64,000 bases of DNA from Thermophilibacter immobilis. GTDB taxonomy: Bacteria; Actinomycetota; Coriobacteriia; Coriobacteriales; Atopobiaceae. The DNA lies in NCBI RefSeq assembly GCF_015277515.1, contig NZ_CP063767.1, positions 992,001 through 1,056,000 of the forward strand, in the 5' to 3' direction. Positions within the stretch are counted from its first letter, which is position 1, and every line of letters begins with the position of its first letter. Under the pieces are notes generated by a model that was not told the DNA's origin, made no database searches, and worked only from the letters and a program-made list of their open reading frames with translations. The position numbers and the translations under genes are program-made. Positions 43,319-52,591 of the stretch are shown in pieces.

Positions 43319-44695
43319 ATGACGCAGATGGACGCTGCACGTGCGGGGACCGTCACCACCCAGATGAGGCAGGTCGCAGACGACGAGCGCGTGGAGCCTG
43401 AGCTCGTGCGCGCCGGCGTGGCGGCCGGGCGCATCGCGATCCCGGCCAACGCCCGCCACGTGGAGCTGGGCCTGCACGCGCACGGCGTGGGCGCGGGCCT
43501 GCGCACCAAGGTCAACGTGAACCTGGGGATCTCAGGAGACATCGCCAACGCGCCGCAGGAGTGGGAGAAGGTCAGCGTCGCCGAGAAGCACGGCGCCGAT
43601 GCGATCATGGACCTGTCCAACTCCGGCAAGACCCGGGCGTTTCGCCGCCAGCTCATCGAGCAGACCCCGCTCATGGTGGGCACGGTGCCCCTCTACGACG
43701 CCATCGGCTACCTGGACAAGCCGCTCGTGGAGCTCACGGGCGACGACGTCCTGCGCGTCGTTGAGGCGCACGCGGAAGACGGTGTGGACTTCATGACCAT
43801 TCACGCGGGCTTCAACCGGCGCGTGCTCGATACCTTCCTCGAGACCAAGCGCCTCGCCAACATCGTGAGCCGCGGCGGCAGCCTTATCTTTGGCCTCATG
43901 ATGACCACGGGTGCCGAGAACCCCTTCTACGAGCGCTTCGACGACCTCCTCGCGATCCTCGCCGCCCATGACGTGACCATCTCTTTGGGCGACGCCATGC
44001 GCGGCGGCTGCACCCATGATGCGACGGACGCCTCCGAGGTGGCCGAGCTCGTGGAGCTGGGCAAGCTCACGCAGCGCGCCTGGGACGCCGGCGTGCAGGT
44101 GGTCGTCGAGGGGCCAGGCCACATGGCGCTCGACGAGGTCGCGGCCAACATGAAGCTCGAGAAGCGCCTGTGCCACGACGCCCCCTTCTACGTGCTGGGG
44201 CCCCTCGTGACCGACGTCGGGGTGGGCTACGACCACATCACGGCCGCGATCGGCGGCGCCGCGGCGGCCGCTGCCGGGGCCGACTGGCTGTGCTACGTGA
44301 CGCCCGCCGAGCACCTCAAGCTCCCCGACGTGAACGACGTGCGCGAGGGCCTCATCGCCACGCGCATCGCGGCGCACGCAGGCGACATCGCCAAGGGGAT
44401 CCCCGGTGCCCGTGCCATAGACGACAAGATGAGCGACGCCCGCAGGCGCGTGAGCTGGGACGAGATGTTCGACTGCGCCCTGGACCCCGAGCGTGCCCGA
44501 GAGGTTCTGGCAACGGCTCCTCCCGAGGCGGAGGGCACCTGCACGATGTGCGGCAAGATGTGCGCCGCGCGCACGGTGAACCGCATCATGGAGGGCCTGA
44601 CGGTCGACCTGGGCCTGGACGAGGGCGCGCCGGCTGCCGCAGACGCCGCGGCCCCGACCGCCACCCAGCCCGCCGCCGCGGGCCAGGGGCGGTGA
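43319..44695 (+). CDS. thiC: Phosphomethylpyrimidine synthase
   Basis: Radical SAM enzyme that rearranges aminoimidazole ribotide to HMP phosphate, the pyrimidine of thiamine. The 458-residue protein lacks the long N-terminal domain of enteric ThiC, as in anaerobes. Visible blocks are MDLSNSGKTRAFR, TVPLYDAIGY, MTIHAGFNRR, VEGPGHMALDEV, PLVTDVGVGYDHI, and the C-terminal cluster motif CTMCGKMC (C-x2-C-x4-C). ATG 43319 is placed by the riboswitch ribosome binding site. First gene of thiC-M-E-D. Confidence 0.96.
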   Translation: MTQMDAARAGTVTTQMRQVADDERVEPELVRAGVAAGRIAIPANARHVELGLHAHGVGAGLRTKVNVNLGISGDIANAPQEWEKVSVAEKHGADAIMDLSNSGKTRAFRRQLIEQTPLMVGTVPLYDAIGYLDKPLVELTGDDVLRVVEAHAEDGVDFMTIHAGFNRRVLDTFLETKRLANIVSRGGSLIFGLMMTTGAENPFYERFDDLLAILAAHDVTISLGDAMRGGCTHDATDASEVAELVELGKLTQRAWDAGVQVVVEGPGHMALDEVAANMKLEKRLCHDAPFYVLGPLVTDVGVGYDHITAAIGGAAAAAAGADWLCYVTPAEHLKLPDVNDVREGLIATRIAAHAGDIAKGIPGARAIDDKMSDARRRVSWDEMFDCALDPERAREVLATAPPEAEGTCTMCGKMCAARTVNRIMEGLTVDLGLDEGAPAAADAAAPTATQPAAAGQGR

Positions 44696-44703
44696 GCGCG
44701 ACC

Positions 44704-45546
44704 ATGAAGAGCAGCGCCCCTTCCTTCCTGTGCACGGCCGCCGACGAGGTCAGGGCCGCAGGCCCGCTCGTCCACTGCATCACCAACTACGTGACGGTCA
44801 ACGACTGCGCCAACGCGGTTCTCGCCGTGGGCGCGAGCCCGATCATGAGCGACGAGCCCGCCGACGTGGCCGACATCACGAGCGTCTGCGGGGGCCTCGA
44901 CCTCAACATCGGGACCCTGAACGTCCGCAGCGTCGAGGGCATGCACGCGGCGGGTGCGCGCGCCGCCGAGCTGGGCCACCCGATCGTGCTCGACCCCGTG
45001 GGTGCGGGCGCCTCCGCGCTGCGCACGCGCACAGCCGTCGAGCTCCTGGGGACGCTCCCCGTGAGCGTCGTGCGGGGCAACATGAGCGAGGTGCGCGCGC
45101 TCGCCGGCGCCAGCTCCTCCACGCGCGGCGTGGACGTGGGCGCCGCCGACGCGGTGGGCGAGAAGAACCTCGACGCGAGCGTCGCCCTGGTGCGCGAGCT
45201 CGCGGCCAAGGCGGGCTGTGCCATCGCCGTGACCGGCGCGATCGACGTGGTCGCCGATGCCGAGCGGGCCTTCGTCGTCCGCAACGGCGTGGCCCTCATG
45301 GGCAAGATCACGGGTTCGGGTTGCATGCTCTCGGCCACGACGGTCGCCTACGCCGTGGCCCACGTCGACCCGCTTGAGGCGGCGGTCGCCGCCGTGGCCT
45401 CCATGGGGCTGGCCGGCCAGGTCGCGGCCGGGCGCATGGGGCCCTCCGACGGCAACGGGAGCTTTCGCACCTACCTGCTCGACGCCCTCTACAATCAGAC
45501 CGGCGCGGAGCTGGCCGCGGGTGCCCTCGTCGAGGAGGTCCTCTAG
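44704..45546 (+). CDS. thiM: Hydroxyethylthiazole kinase
   Basis: Salvages thiazole by phosphorylation, supplying the second half of thiamine without thiG. The 280-residue protein has HCITNYVTVNDCANA, MSDEPADVADI, LDPVGAGAS and GSGCMLSATTVAYA, all typical of ThiM. ATG 44704 follows GGTGAG; a GTG at 44692 that overlaps the thiC stop is an alternative. Coupling to thiC is likely. Confidence 0.94.
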   Translation: MKSSAPSFLCTAADEVRAAGPLVHCITNYVTVNDCANAVLAVGASPIMSDEPADVADITSVCGGLDLNIGTLNVRSVEGMHAAGARAAELGHPIVLDPVGAGASALRTRTAVELLGTLPVSVVRGNMSEVRALAGASSSTRGVDVGAADAVGEKNLDASVALVRELAAKAGCAIAVTGAIDVVADAERAFVVRNGVALMGKITGSGCMLSATTVAYAVAHVDPLEAAVAAVASMGLAGQVAAGRMGPSDGNGSFRTYLLDALYNQTGAELAAGALVEEVL

Positions 45547-45547
45547 C

Positions 45548-46243
45548 ATGGCCGCTGCAGAGCTCGCGGTCGCAGGCCCGCAGGACCGCGGTCGCTGGAG
45601 CGCCGAGGACATCCGCCGCGCGCTGCTGCTCTATGCCGTGACGGACCGCTCCTGGCTGGCCGGCCGCACGCTCGCCAGCTGCGTACGCGCGGCACTCGCG
45701 GGAGGCGCCACCTTCGTGCAGCTGCGCGAGAAGCGCGCTGCCCCCGCCGATGCCCTCGCCCTTGCCCGCGAGCTGGCGGGCGTCTGCCGCGCCGCGGGCG
45801 TCCCCTTCGTGGTCGACGACGACATGGAGCTCGCCCGCGAGGCGGGTGCCGACGGTGTCCACGTGGGCCAGGGTGACACGTCCTGCGCCGAGGCTAGGCG
45901 CGCCCTGGGGCCAAACGCCATCGTGGGGGTCTCGGCCCAGACGGTGGACCAGGCCCTGGCCGCCGAGCGTGACGGTGCCGACTACCTGGGCGTGGGCGCG
46001 CTGCACCCCACCGCCACCAAGCCCGACGCTGCAGACGTCGCGACCGAGGGGCTCCGTCGCATCTGCGCGGCCGTCTCCATACCGGTCGTGGGCATTGGCG
46101 GCATCGACGCGCGCAGCGCCACCGGGCTCGCGGGCACCGGCGTGTGCGGCGCCGCGGTGGTGAGCGCCTTGTTTGCCGCCTCCAATGTCGAGGTGGCGGC
46201 GCGCGACCTGCGCGTCGTGCTCGCCCGGGCGGTGGGGGCATGA
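45548..46243 (+). CDS. thiE: Thiamine-phosphate synthase
   Basis: Joins HMP-PP and thiazole phosphate to make thiamine phosphate. The 231-residue TIM barrel shows LLYAVTDRSW, FVQLREKRA, FVVDDDMELAREAGADGVHVGQGD, VGVSAQT, YLGVGALHPTATK and VVGIGGI. ATG 45548 is one base after the thiM stop. Its own stop overlaps the thiD start (ATGA). Confidence 0.95.
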   Translation: MAAAELAVAGPQDRGRWSAEDIRRALLLYAVTDRSWLAGRTLASCVRAALAGGATFVQLREKRAAPADALALARELAGVCRAAGVPFVVDDDMELAREAGADGVHVGQGDTSCAEARRALGPNAIVGVSAQTVDQALAAERDGADYLGVGALHPTATKPDAADVATEGLRRICAAVSIPVVGIGGIDARSATGLAGTGVCGAAVVSALFAASNVEVAARDLRVVLARAVGA

Positions 46244-47136
46244 GCGCCGGGCAGGACGCGGGCCCGTCTGCCGGGCAGGCCGGGCACGTCTCTGTGCACG
46301 CGTCCCTCTCGCTGCCGGCCGTCCTGTCCGTGGCCGGGTCGGACTGCTCGGGGGGCGCGGGCGTCCAGGCCGACCTCAAGACCATCGGCGCCTGGGGCCT
46401 CTACGGTATGTGCGCGCTTACGGCCCTCACGGCGCAGAACACCTGCGGCGTGGCGGGGGTGGCGGCCGTTGCCCCGGAGTTCGTCGAGGCCCAGATAGAC
46501 GCCGTCTTCGATGACATACCCCCGGCGGCCGTGAAGGTGGGGATGGTGGGGGAGGCCGCCGCCTGCTCCGCCGTGGCCCGCGCGCTGGCCCGGCGCGGCG
46601 CGGCCAACGTCGTGGTCGACCCCGTGATGGTGGCCACGAGCGGCTCTGCGCTCGAGGACTCGGCCGCCGTGCGCGCCCTCGTCGAGGAGCTCCTCCCCCT
46701 GGCGGACGTGGTGACCCCCAACCTCGCCGAGGCGCAGGCCTTAAGCGGGGTCTCCATCCAGGACGCCGCCGACCGCCGCGCCGCCTGCGAGCGCGCGGCC
46801 GAGAGGATCGCCTCCCTCACGCCCGGCGCCGTCCTCGTGAAGGGCGGCCATGCCACCGGCGACGCGAGCGACCTTCTGCGTCTGGCCGACGGCACCCGGG
46901 TGTGGATTGAGGGCGCGCGCGTGGACAACCCCAACGCCCACGGCACGGGCTGCACGCTCTCCTCGGCCATCGCCTGCGGCCTGGCGCGTGGGGCGGGCGC
47001 CGAGGACGCGGTGCGCGCGGCCAAGGCCTATGTCACGGGCGCCCTCGCGGCAGGGCTCGACCTGGGGCGCGGCTCAGGGCCCCTCGACCACTTCTGGAAG
47101 GTGCGGCAGGAGGGCTCCTTCTCGGCCTTTGTGTAA
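46240..47136 (+). CDS. thiD: Hydroxymethylpyrimidine/phosphomethylpyrimidine kinase
   Basis: Makes HMP-PP from HMP in two phosphorylations. The 298-residue ribokinase-fold protein has SVAGSDCSGGAGVQADLKT, ALTAQNTCGV, VKVGMVG, VDPVMVATSG, TPNLAEAQAL, VLVKGGHATG, and NAHGTGCTLSSAIA with the catalytic region. About 25 residues of low-complexity sequence precede the usual start. Last gene of the thi operon. With ThiM and ThiE this set needs thiazole from outside or from genes elsewhere. Confidence 0.94.
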   Translation: MSAGQDAGPSAGQAGHVSVHASLSLPAVLSVAGSDCSGGAGVQADLKTIGAWGLYGMCALTALTAQNTCGVAGVAAVAPEFVEAQIDAVFDDIPPAAVKVGMVGEAAACSAVARALARRGAANVVVDPVMVATSGSALEDSAAVRALVEELLPLADVVTPNLAEAQALSGVSIQDAADRRAACERAAERIASLTPGAVLVKGGHATGDASDLLRLADGTRVWIEGARVDNPNAHGTGCTLSSAIACGLARGAGAEDAVRAAKAYVTGALAAGLDLGRGSGPLDHFWKVRQEGSFSAFV

Positions 47137-47243
47137 GGGTTTTGCTCGCCAGCCACGCCCGCAGCGTCGTCGCTTGAAACTGCGGCGGCGTTGCGGCATG
47201 CTCTGAAGGCTTGTAGCAAAAGACGTATCGAGTGGAGGGTGCC

Positions 47244-47717
47244 ATGCCGGGCAAGCGCACCGAGGTCATAAGCTGGGACGAGTTCTTCATGAAGGCCGCC
47301 ATCGCGGCGAGTCAGCGCAGCAAGGATCCCAAGACGCAGGTCGGGGCCTGCATCGCCGACACCAACCAGCGCATCCTGTCGGTGGGCTACAACGGCACGC
47401 CCCGCGGCCTCGACGACGACGAGTTCCCCTGGGGCACCACCGACGACCCCCTGCACGACAAGCACAACTACGTGATCCACGCCGAGGCCAACGCGATCCT
47501 CAACTACCGCGGCTCTCTCAAGGACATGGCGCACGCCACGGTCTACGTCACCCTCTTCCCCTGCCACGAGTGCGCCAAGACCCTCGTGCAGGCGGGCATC
47601 GGCGAGGTCGTCTACCTCGACGACAAGTATGACGGCACGCTGGACAATCGCATCGCCAAGAACATCCTCACGCGCTGCAAGGTGAGCTACCGGCAGGTGG
47701 AGCTGTCCGAGGGCTAG
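47244..47717 (+). CDS. Deoxycytidylate deaminase (dCMP deaminase, ComEB type)
   Basis: Zinc enzyme that converts dCMP to dUMP for dTTP synthesis. The 157-residue protein has SWDEFFMKAAIAASQRS, VGYNGTPRG, the zinc site HAEANAIL and PCHECAKTLVQAGI. ATG 47244 has GGAGGG upstream; GTG 47232 is an alternative. TTGAAA (47174) with CATGCT 17 bases later may be its promoter. In Bacillus the homologue is comEB, but here it is not beside comEA-comEC. Confidence 0.9.
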   Translation: MPGKRTEVISWDEFFMKAAIAASQRSKDPKTQVGACIADTNQRILSVGYNGTPRGLDDDEFPWGTTDDPLHDKHNYVIHAEANAILNYRGSLKDMAHATVYVTLFPCHECAKTLVQAGIGEVVYLDDKYDGTLDNRIAKNILTRCKVSYRQVELSEG

Positions 47718-47762
47718 GGCCCGCCCCGTCGCGTGTGCCTTTTCGCAAGGCCGCGACCAGCG

Positions 47763-47790
47763 TTTGAGAGGGCGCCGCTCGGGATATACT
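47763..47790 (+). promoter_or_regulatory. Promoter of the dnaJ pair
   Basis: TATACT at 47785-47790 with TTTGAG at 47763-47768 (16-base spacer). Transcription would start near 47797, and GGGAG precedes the first dnaJ start at 47830. No CIRCE or HAIR heat-shock operator was seen. Confidence 0.5.
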
Positions 47791-47829
47791 TGTGGAGTCT
47801 GTGCCGACCAACAACGGGAGACCCACCCC

Positions 47830-48933
47830 ATGGCATCCATGAACGACAAGGACTACTACGCGCTTCTCGGCGTGGAGAAGGACGCCTCGCAGGACCAGAT
47901 CCGCAAGGCGTTCCAGACCAGGGCGAGAAAGCTCCACCCGGACGTGAACAAGGAGCCCGACGCCGAGGAGCGCTTCAAGGAGGTCTCCGAGGCCTACGCG
48001 GTCCTCTCCGACCCCGACAAGCGCAAGCGCTACGACGCGATGCGCTCCGGCTCGCCCTTCGGCGGCTACGGAGCCCCCACGAGCCCGCAGGGCTACGGAT
48101 CGGACCCGTTCGGCGGGGCCAGCCCGTTCGGGTGGGGGCCGTTCGGCGGGGGCTTCGGCGGGGCCGCCTCGAGGCGCCGCTCACGCTCGTACAACCCCCG
48201 CGCGGGCACCGACGTGGCCTACGAGCTCACGGTCGACGCCGCCGCAGCGGCCAAGGGCGTCCGGCGCGGCGTCACCTACCAGCGCTACGGCACCTGCGAG
48301 GTCTGCCATGGCTCCGGCTCGGTCGAGGCGGAGCACTCGGAGACCTGTCCCACCTGCGGCGGCTCCGGGCGCATAACCGTCGACACGGGCCTGTTCGGCG
48401 TCATGGCCATGACCTGCCCCGAGTGCGAGGGCACCGGTCGCGTCGTGGCCGACCCGTGCCGCGCCTGCGGCGGCTCCGGGCGCACCCTCACGGCGAGCGA
48501 GGTCGTGGTCGACGTGCCCGCGGGCTCGCACGACGGCGACGAGGTCCGCGTCGCCGGCATGGGCAACGCGGGCACCAACGGCTCGTCGGCCGGCGACTTC
48601 GTCTGCCGCGTCTGCGTGCCCGAGGAGCGCCTGGAGCGCACCCAGGCCAGCGGCTTCAACCTCATCGGCTTCGCCGTGCCCTTCGCCGTGCTCGGCCTTC
48701 TCACCTCGACCCTGTCCTCCATGACCTTCATCGTGGGCGTGCCGCTCGTGGTCGGCCTGTACCTCGCGCTGCGCGGCGGCATACGCCACCAGGGGCGCTG
48801 GTGGAGAAACGCCGGCATCGCGGTGCTCAACGGCGCCTCCAACGGCCTCGCGCTGGCCGTGTTCCTGGTGCTCATGCTCTCGTGCACCTCGGGCCTCGGC
48901 CGCGGGGGCTATGGGGGCTACGGCCTCTACTAG
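47830..48933 (+). CDS. DnaJ-like protein with transmembrane C terminus
   Basis: The 367-residue protein starts with a J domain (about 7-70, HPD at 36-38) that would stimulate a DnaK ATPase. A Gly/Phe-rich linker (72-112) is followed by the DnaJ zinc domain with four CxxCxGxG-type repeats (CEVCHGSG, CPTCGGSG, CPECEGTG, CRACGGSG; 156-216) and part of the first substrate-binding domain (to about 268). Where the second substrate domain and dimerisation helix should be, there are three hydrophobic segments (about 276-293, 297-315, 328-350) and a Gly/Tyr-rich end. This would anchor a J protein at the membrane. A canonical dnaJ follows. Start ATG 47830 with GGGAG upstream. Confidence 0.85.
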   Translation: MASMNDKDYYALLGVEKDASQDQIRKAFQTRARKLHPDVNKEPDAEERFKEVSEAYAVLSDPDKRKRYDAMRSGSPFGGYGAPTSPQGYGSDPFGGASPFGWGPFGGGFGGAASRRRSRSYNPRAGTDVAYELTVDAAAAAKGVRRGVTYQRYGTCEVCHGSGSVEAEHSETCPTCGGSGRITVDTGLFGVMAMTCPECEGTGRVVADPCRACGGSGRTLTASEVVVDVPAGSHDGDEVRVAGMGNAGTNGSSAGDFVCRVCVPEERLERTQASGFNLIGFAVPFAVLGLLTSTLSSMTFIVGVPLVVGLYLALRGGIRHQGRWWRNAGIAVLNGASNGLALAVFLVLMLSCTSGLGRGGYGGYGLY

Positions 48934-49005
48934 GGGAGGACCGGGGGCCGCACGCCTGCGCGGGGTCCCGCAGTGAAACGATCAGATCGATTCGGGAGTG
49001 GGAAC

Positions 49006-50235
49006 GTGGAACCAAAGAATGACTACTACGAGGTGCTCGGGGTCTCTCGCGACGCCGACGCCAAGACGATCAAGCGCGCGTTTCTGAAGAAGGCCCGCAA
49101 GCTGCACCCGGACGTCTCCGACGCCCCCGACGCCGAGGAGCGCTTCAAGGAGGTCAACGAGGCGTACTCCGTGCTCTCCGACGATCAGAAGCGCTCCAAT
49201 TACGACCGCTACGGCGACCCAAACGGGCCCGCTGGCTTCGGGTCGGACTACGTGGACGTCTCTGACATCTTCGGGGGAGGCGGCTTCGGCTTCGGGGACA
49301 TCTTCGACTCCTTCTTCGGCGGCGGCTCCGCCGGCAAGGGTGCCTCCGCCCGCACCCGCGGGCGCGACATGGGGATTCGTCTCACGATTACCCTCGAGGA
49401 GGCCGCGGCGGGCTGTCACAAGACCGTTGCCTACGAGCGGCTCGCCCCCTGCGAGGACTGCGGCGGCACGGGCGCGGCCGAGGGCGGGCGGGCGCGCACC
49501 TGCGAGCGCTGCCACGGCACGGGTCGCGTCGTGGAGGCCCAAAGGACGATCTTCGGCCAGATGCAGACGCAGGTGAGCTGCCCGGTCTGCCACGGCCAGG
49601 GGCAGGTCATCGACCGCCCCTGCGAGACCTGCGACGGCCAGGGCCGCGCCCCCTCGCGCGAGAAGGTCGAGGTCCAGGTCCCCGCGGGCGTCCACTCCGG
49701 GCAGTCCCTCACGGTGGAGGGCAAGGGCGAGGCCGGCGTGCGCGCGGACGCGAGCGGCGACCTCGTCGTGAGCGTCGAGGTCGCGGACAACGAGCGCTTC
49801 GAGCGCCGCGGCGATGACCTCTACTGCACCGTCGGGGTCGACTCCCTGCAGGCCGTCGTCGGCACGACGGTCACGATCGACGGCATCATGGAGGGCGAGC
49901 GCGCCACCGTCGAGGTGCCGGCGGGCTGCCAGTTCGGCCAGCAGGTCGTGGTGGAGCGCCGGGGCATGCCGCGCATGGGCATGATCGCCCGCGGTAACCT
50001 GGTCGCGGTCGTCCAGGTCCAGACCCCGCGCGACCTGACCAAGAAGCAGCTGCTCGACGTCGCGGCGCTCGTGGCCGACCGCGCCCTCGACGCGCATGGC
50101 CCCGCCGCGGACGCGTCCGCGGCCGAGGCCAAGGGCGAGTCGGCCGCCGCCGACGCCGCTGCGGAGCACTTTGCCAAGGAGCGCTGGCGCGCGCCCAAGA
50201 ACCCCTTCAAGGGCGCCGGCAAGGCCGCCCGGTGA
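49006..50235 (+). CDS. dnaJ: Chaperone protein DnaJ
   Basis: Hsp40 that delivers unfolded proteins to DnaK. The 409-residue protein has the J domain ([17 protein letters not shown]), a Gly/Phe region, the zinc domain with [24 protein letters not shown] and CETCDGQG, both substrate-binding domains ([23 protein letters not shown]), and an Ala-rich extension of about 45 residues at the C terminus. GTG 49006 follows GGGAGTGGGAAC; the frame is open to GTG 48973. It follows the membrane DnaJ by 72 bases. In many Gram-positives rsmE and mtaB come next; here only a decayed mtaB does. Confidence 0.94.
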   Translation: MEPKNDYYEVLGVSRDADAKTIKRAFLKKARKLHPDVSDAPDAEERFKEVNEAYSVLSDDQKRSNYDRYGDPNGPAGFGSDYVDVSDIFGGGGFGFGDIFDSFFGGGSAGKGASARTRGRDMGIRLTITLEEAAAGCHKTVAYERLAPCEDCGGTGAAEGGRARTCERCHGTGRVVEAQRTIFGQMQTQVSCPVCHGQGQVIDRPCETCDGQGRAPSREKVEVQVPAGVHSGQSLTVEGKGEAGVRADASGDLVVSVEVADNERFERRGDDLYCTVGVDSLQAVVGTTVTIDGIMEGERATVEVPAGCQFGQQVVVERRGMPRMGMIARGNLVAVVQVQTPRDLTKKQLLDVAALVADRALDAHGPAADASAAEAKGESAAADAAAEHFAKERWRAPKNPFKGAGKAAR

Positions 50236-50605
50236 GTCCGTCCGCCGAGCCCCCGGCGCGGCCCTCGTCAACCTCGGGTGTCGGGTCAACCGCGTCGGGC
50301 TCGACCTCATGGCCCAGGAGCTCGAGCGCGCGGGCGTGCGCCTCGTGGCCGCGGTCGCGGCCGCCGTCGTGATCGTGAACACCTGCGCCGTCACCGGTGA
50401 GGCCGAGGCCACGGCGCGCGAGACCCTGCCCGACGTCGTCCTGGGCACCAACCTCATCGTGGGCTTTCCCGGCGAGACGGACGAAGAGTTCGAGCGCTCG
50501 CGCGCCTTCTGCGCCGAACGCGCGCGGCGGGCCCACGCCCTTGCCCGCGAGCTTCGCCTCATCGAGGCGCGCCCGGACGTCACCCCCGTGGACGTCCCGA
50601 GGTGA
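50232..50605 (+). pseudogene. mtaB: Remnant of mtaB (tRNA t6A37 methylthiotransferase)
   Basis: The frame ending at 50605 reads ALVNLGCRVNR and NTCAVTGEAEATARE, the N-terminal methylthiotransferase domain, then jumps directly to TLPDVVLGTNLIVGFPGETDEEFE, which belongs near the end of the radical SAM domain. The CxxxCxxC cluster motif between them is missing, as are the TRAM domain and most of the C terminus. The natural start (GTG 50232, overlapping the dnaJ stop) is in a different frame from ALVNLGC, so a frameshift adds to two in-frame deletions. The product cannot be active. mtaB next to dnaJ, phoH and ybeY is a common Gram-positive order. Confidence 0.85.
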
Positions 50606-50671
50606 AACGAGCCGCGTTTGCGGCTATCATCACAGGGAGCGGAACGGTTCGCGCGTCGCCACAGGAGGAGC

Positions 50672-51659
<988 letters not shown>

Positions 51660-51667
<8 letters not shown>

Positions 51668-52169
51668 CGAGTACGACCTCTCCTGTGACGAGGGCGTCGA
51701 GTCCCCGCTCGCCGACGACCAGATCTGCTCCCTGTGCGATCTCGTGCTCGCCGAGGAGGGCGTGCGGCGCCCCTGCATGGTCTCGATCTCGCTCGTGGGC
51801 GAGGAGCGCATCCGGGAGCTCAACGCCTCCTGGCGCGGCTGCGACCGCGCGACCGACGTGATCTCGCTCGAGTGCGAGCGGCCGGACGATCCCGCGCTCG
51901 CCCCCGACGAGCCCTGCGAGCTGGGTGACGTCGTGCTCGCACCGGCCTACATCGCGCGTCAGGCGGCCCTCTTCGGGACCACACCCGCCGACGAGCTCCG
52001 CCTGCTGCTCGTGCACGGCCTTCTGCACCTGCTCGGCTACGACCACCTCGACGAGGACAGCGCCGAGGCGATGGAGGTCCGCGAGGAGGCCCTTCTCGCC
52101 AAGGCGGGCACGGACAAGGCGATCGGCCGCGTCGTGCTCACGCGCCACCGGGAGGGGATCGACGAGTGA
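51660..52169 (+). CDS. ybeY: Endoribonuclease YbeY (16S rRNA maturation factor)
   Basis: Zinc-dependent RNase active in 16S rRNA 3'-end maturation and ribosome quality control. The 169-residue protein carries the metal site HGLLHLLGYDH (H-x3-H-x5-H) and the block TDVISLE. GTG 51660 follows AAGGGGGGTGCGC; GTG 51654 is an alternative. Its stop overlaps the start of the kinase gene that follows. phoH-ybeY-dgkA-era-recO is a conserved order. Confidence 0.93.
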
Positions 52170-52540
52170 TTCCCGGATCCAACAGGGACCATCCCGACTT
52201 CAGGCGGAGCTTCCTGTTCGCCCTGCAGGGCCTGCGCACGGCCGTGTCCACCGAGCGCAACATCAAGGTCATGCTCGCCGTGGGCACCTGCGCGGTGGTG
52301 GCCGGGCTCGTGCTTCGGATAGACCTTCTGAGCTGGGCCGTCATACTGCTGTGCTGCGGGACGGTCATCTCGGCCGAGCTCCTCAACACGGCGATCGAGA
52401 CGGTGGTCGACCTCGTGTCGCCCGAGTTCCACCCGCTCGCCGGCCGGGCCAAGGACATCGCCGCCGCCGCGGTCTGGGTGCTCTGCCTCGTCGTCGGCGT
52501 CGTCGGCCTCGCCGTCTTCGCCCACGCCATCGTCGCCTAG
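52166..52540 (+). CDS. dgkA: Diacylglycerol kinase / undecaprenol kinase family membrane protein
   Basis: Small integral membrane kinase; in Gram-positives the homologue phosphorylates undecaprenol to the lipid carrier of wall synthesis. The 124-residue protein has an amphipathic N terminus (FRRSFLFALQGLRTAVSTERN), three hydrophobic segments, and the active-site block ISAELLNTAIETVVDL. GTG 52166 overlaps the ybeY stop. Undecaprenol is the more likely substrate by analogy. Confidence 0.9.
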   Translation: MIPGSNRDHPDFRRSFLFALQGLRTAVSTERNIKVMLAVGTCAVVAGLVLRIDLLSWAVILLCCGTVISAELLNTAIETVVDLVSPEFHPLAGRAKDIAAAAVWVLCLVVGVVGLAVFAHAIVA

Positions 52541-52591
52541 GAAGTCCGCTCGAGAAGAGAAGAACGGGGCCCGGCCCCGGGAGGGTCTTGC

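Noticed and set aside
42697-43683. A 328-codon minus-strand frame that includes the RDD remnant
   Set aside because: Its first two thirds are antisense to the TPP riboswitch and thiC. Only the final 99 codons resemble a protein family, so I annotated that part alone.
47764-48850. Heat-shock operators (CIRCE or HAIR) upstream of the dnaJ pair
   Set aside because: No 9-bp inverted repeat of the CIRCE type and no HAIR consensus found between the deaminase gene and dnaJ.
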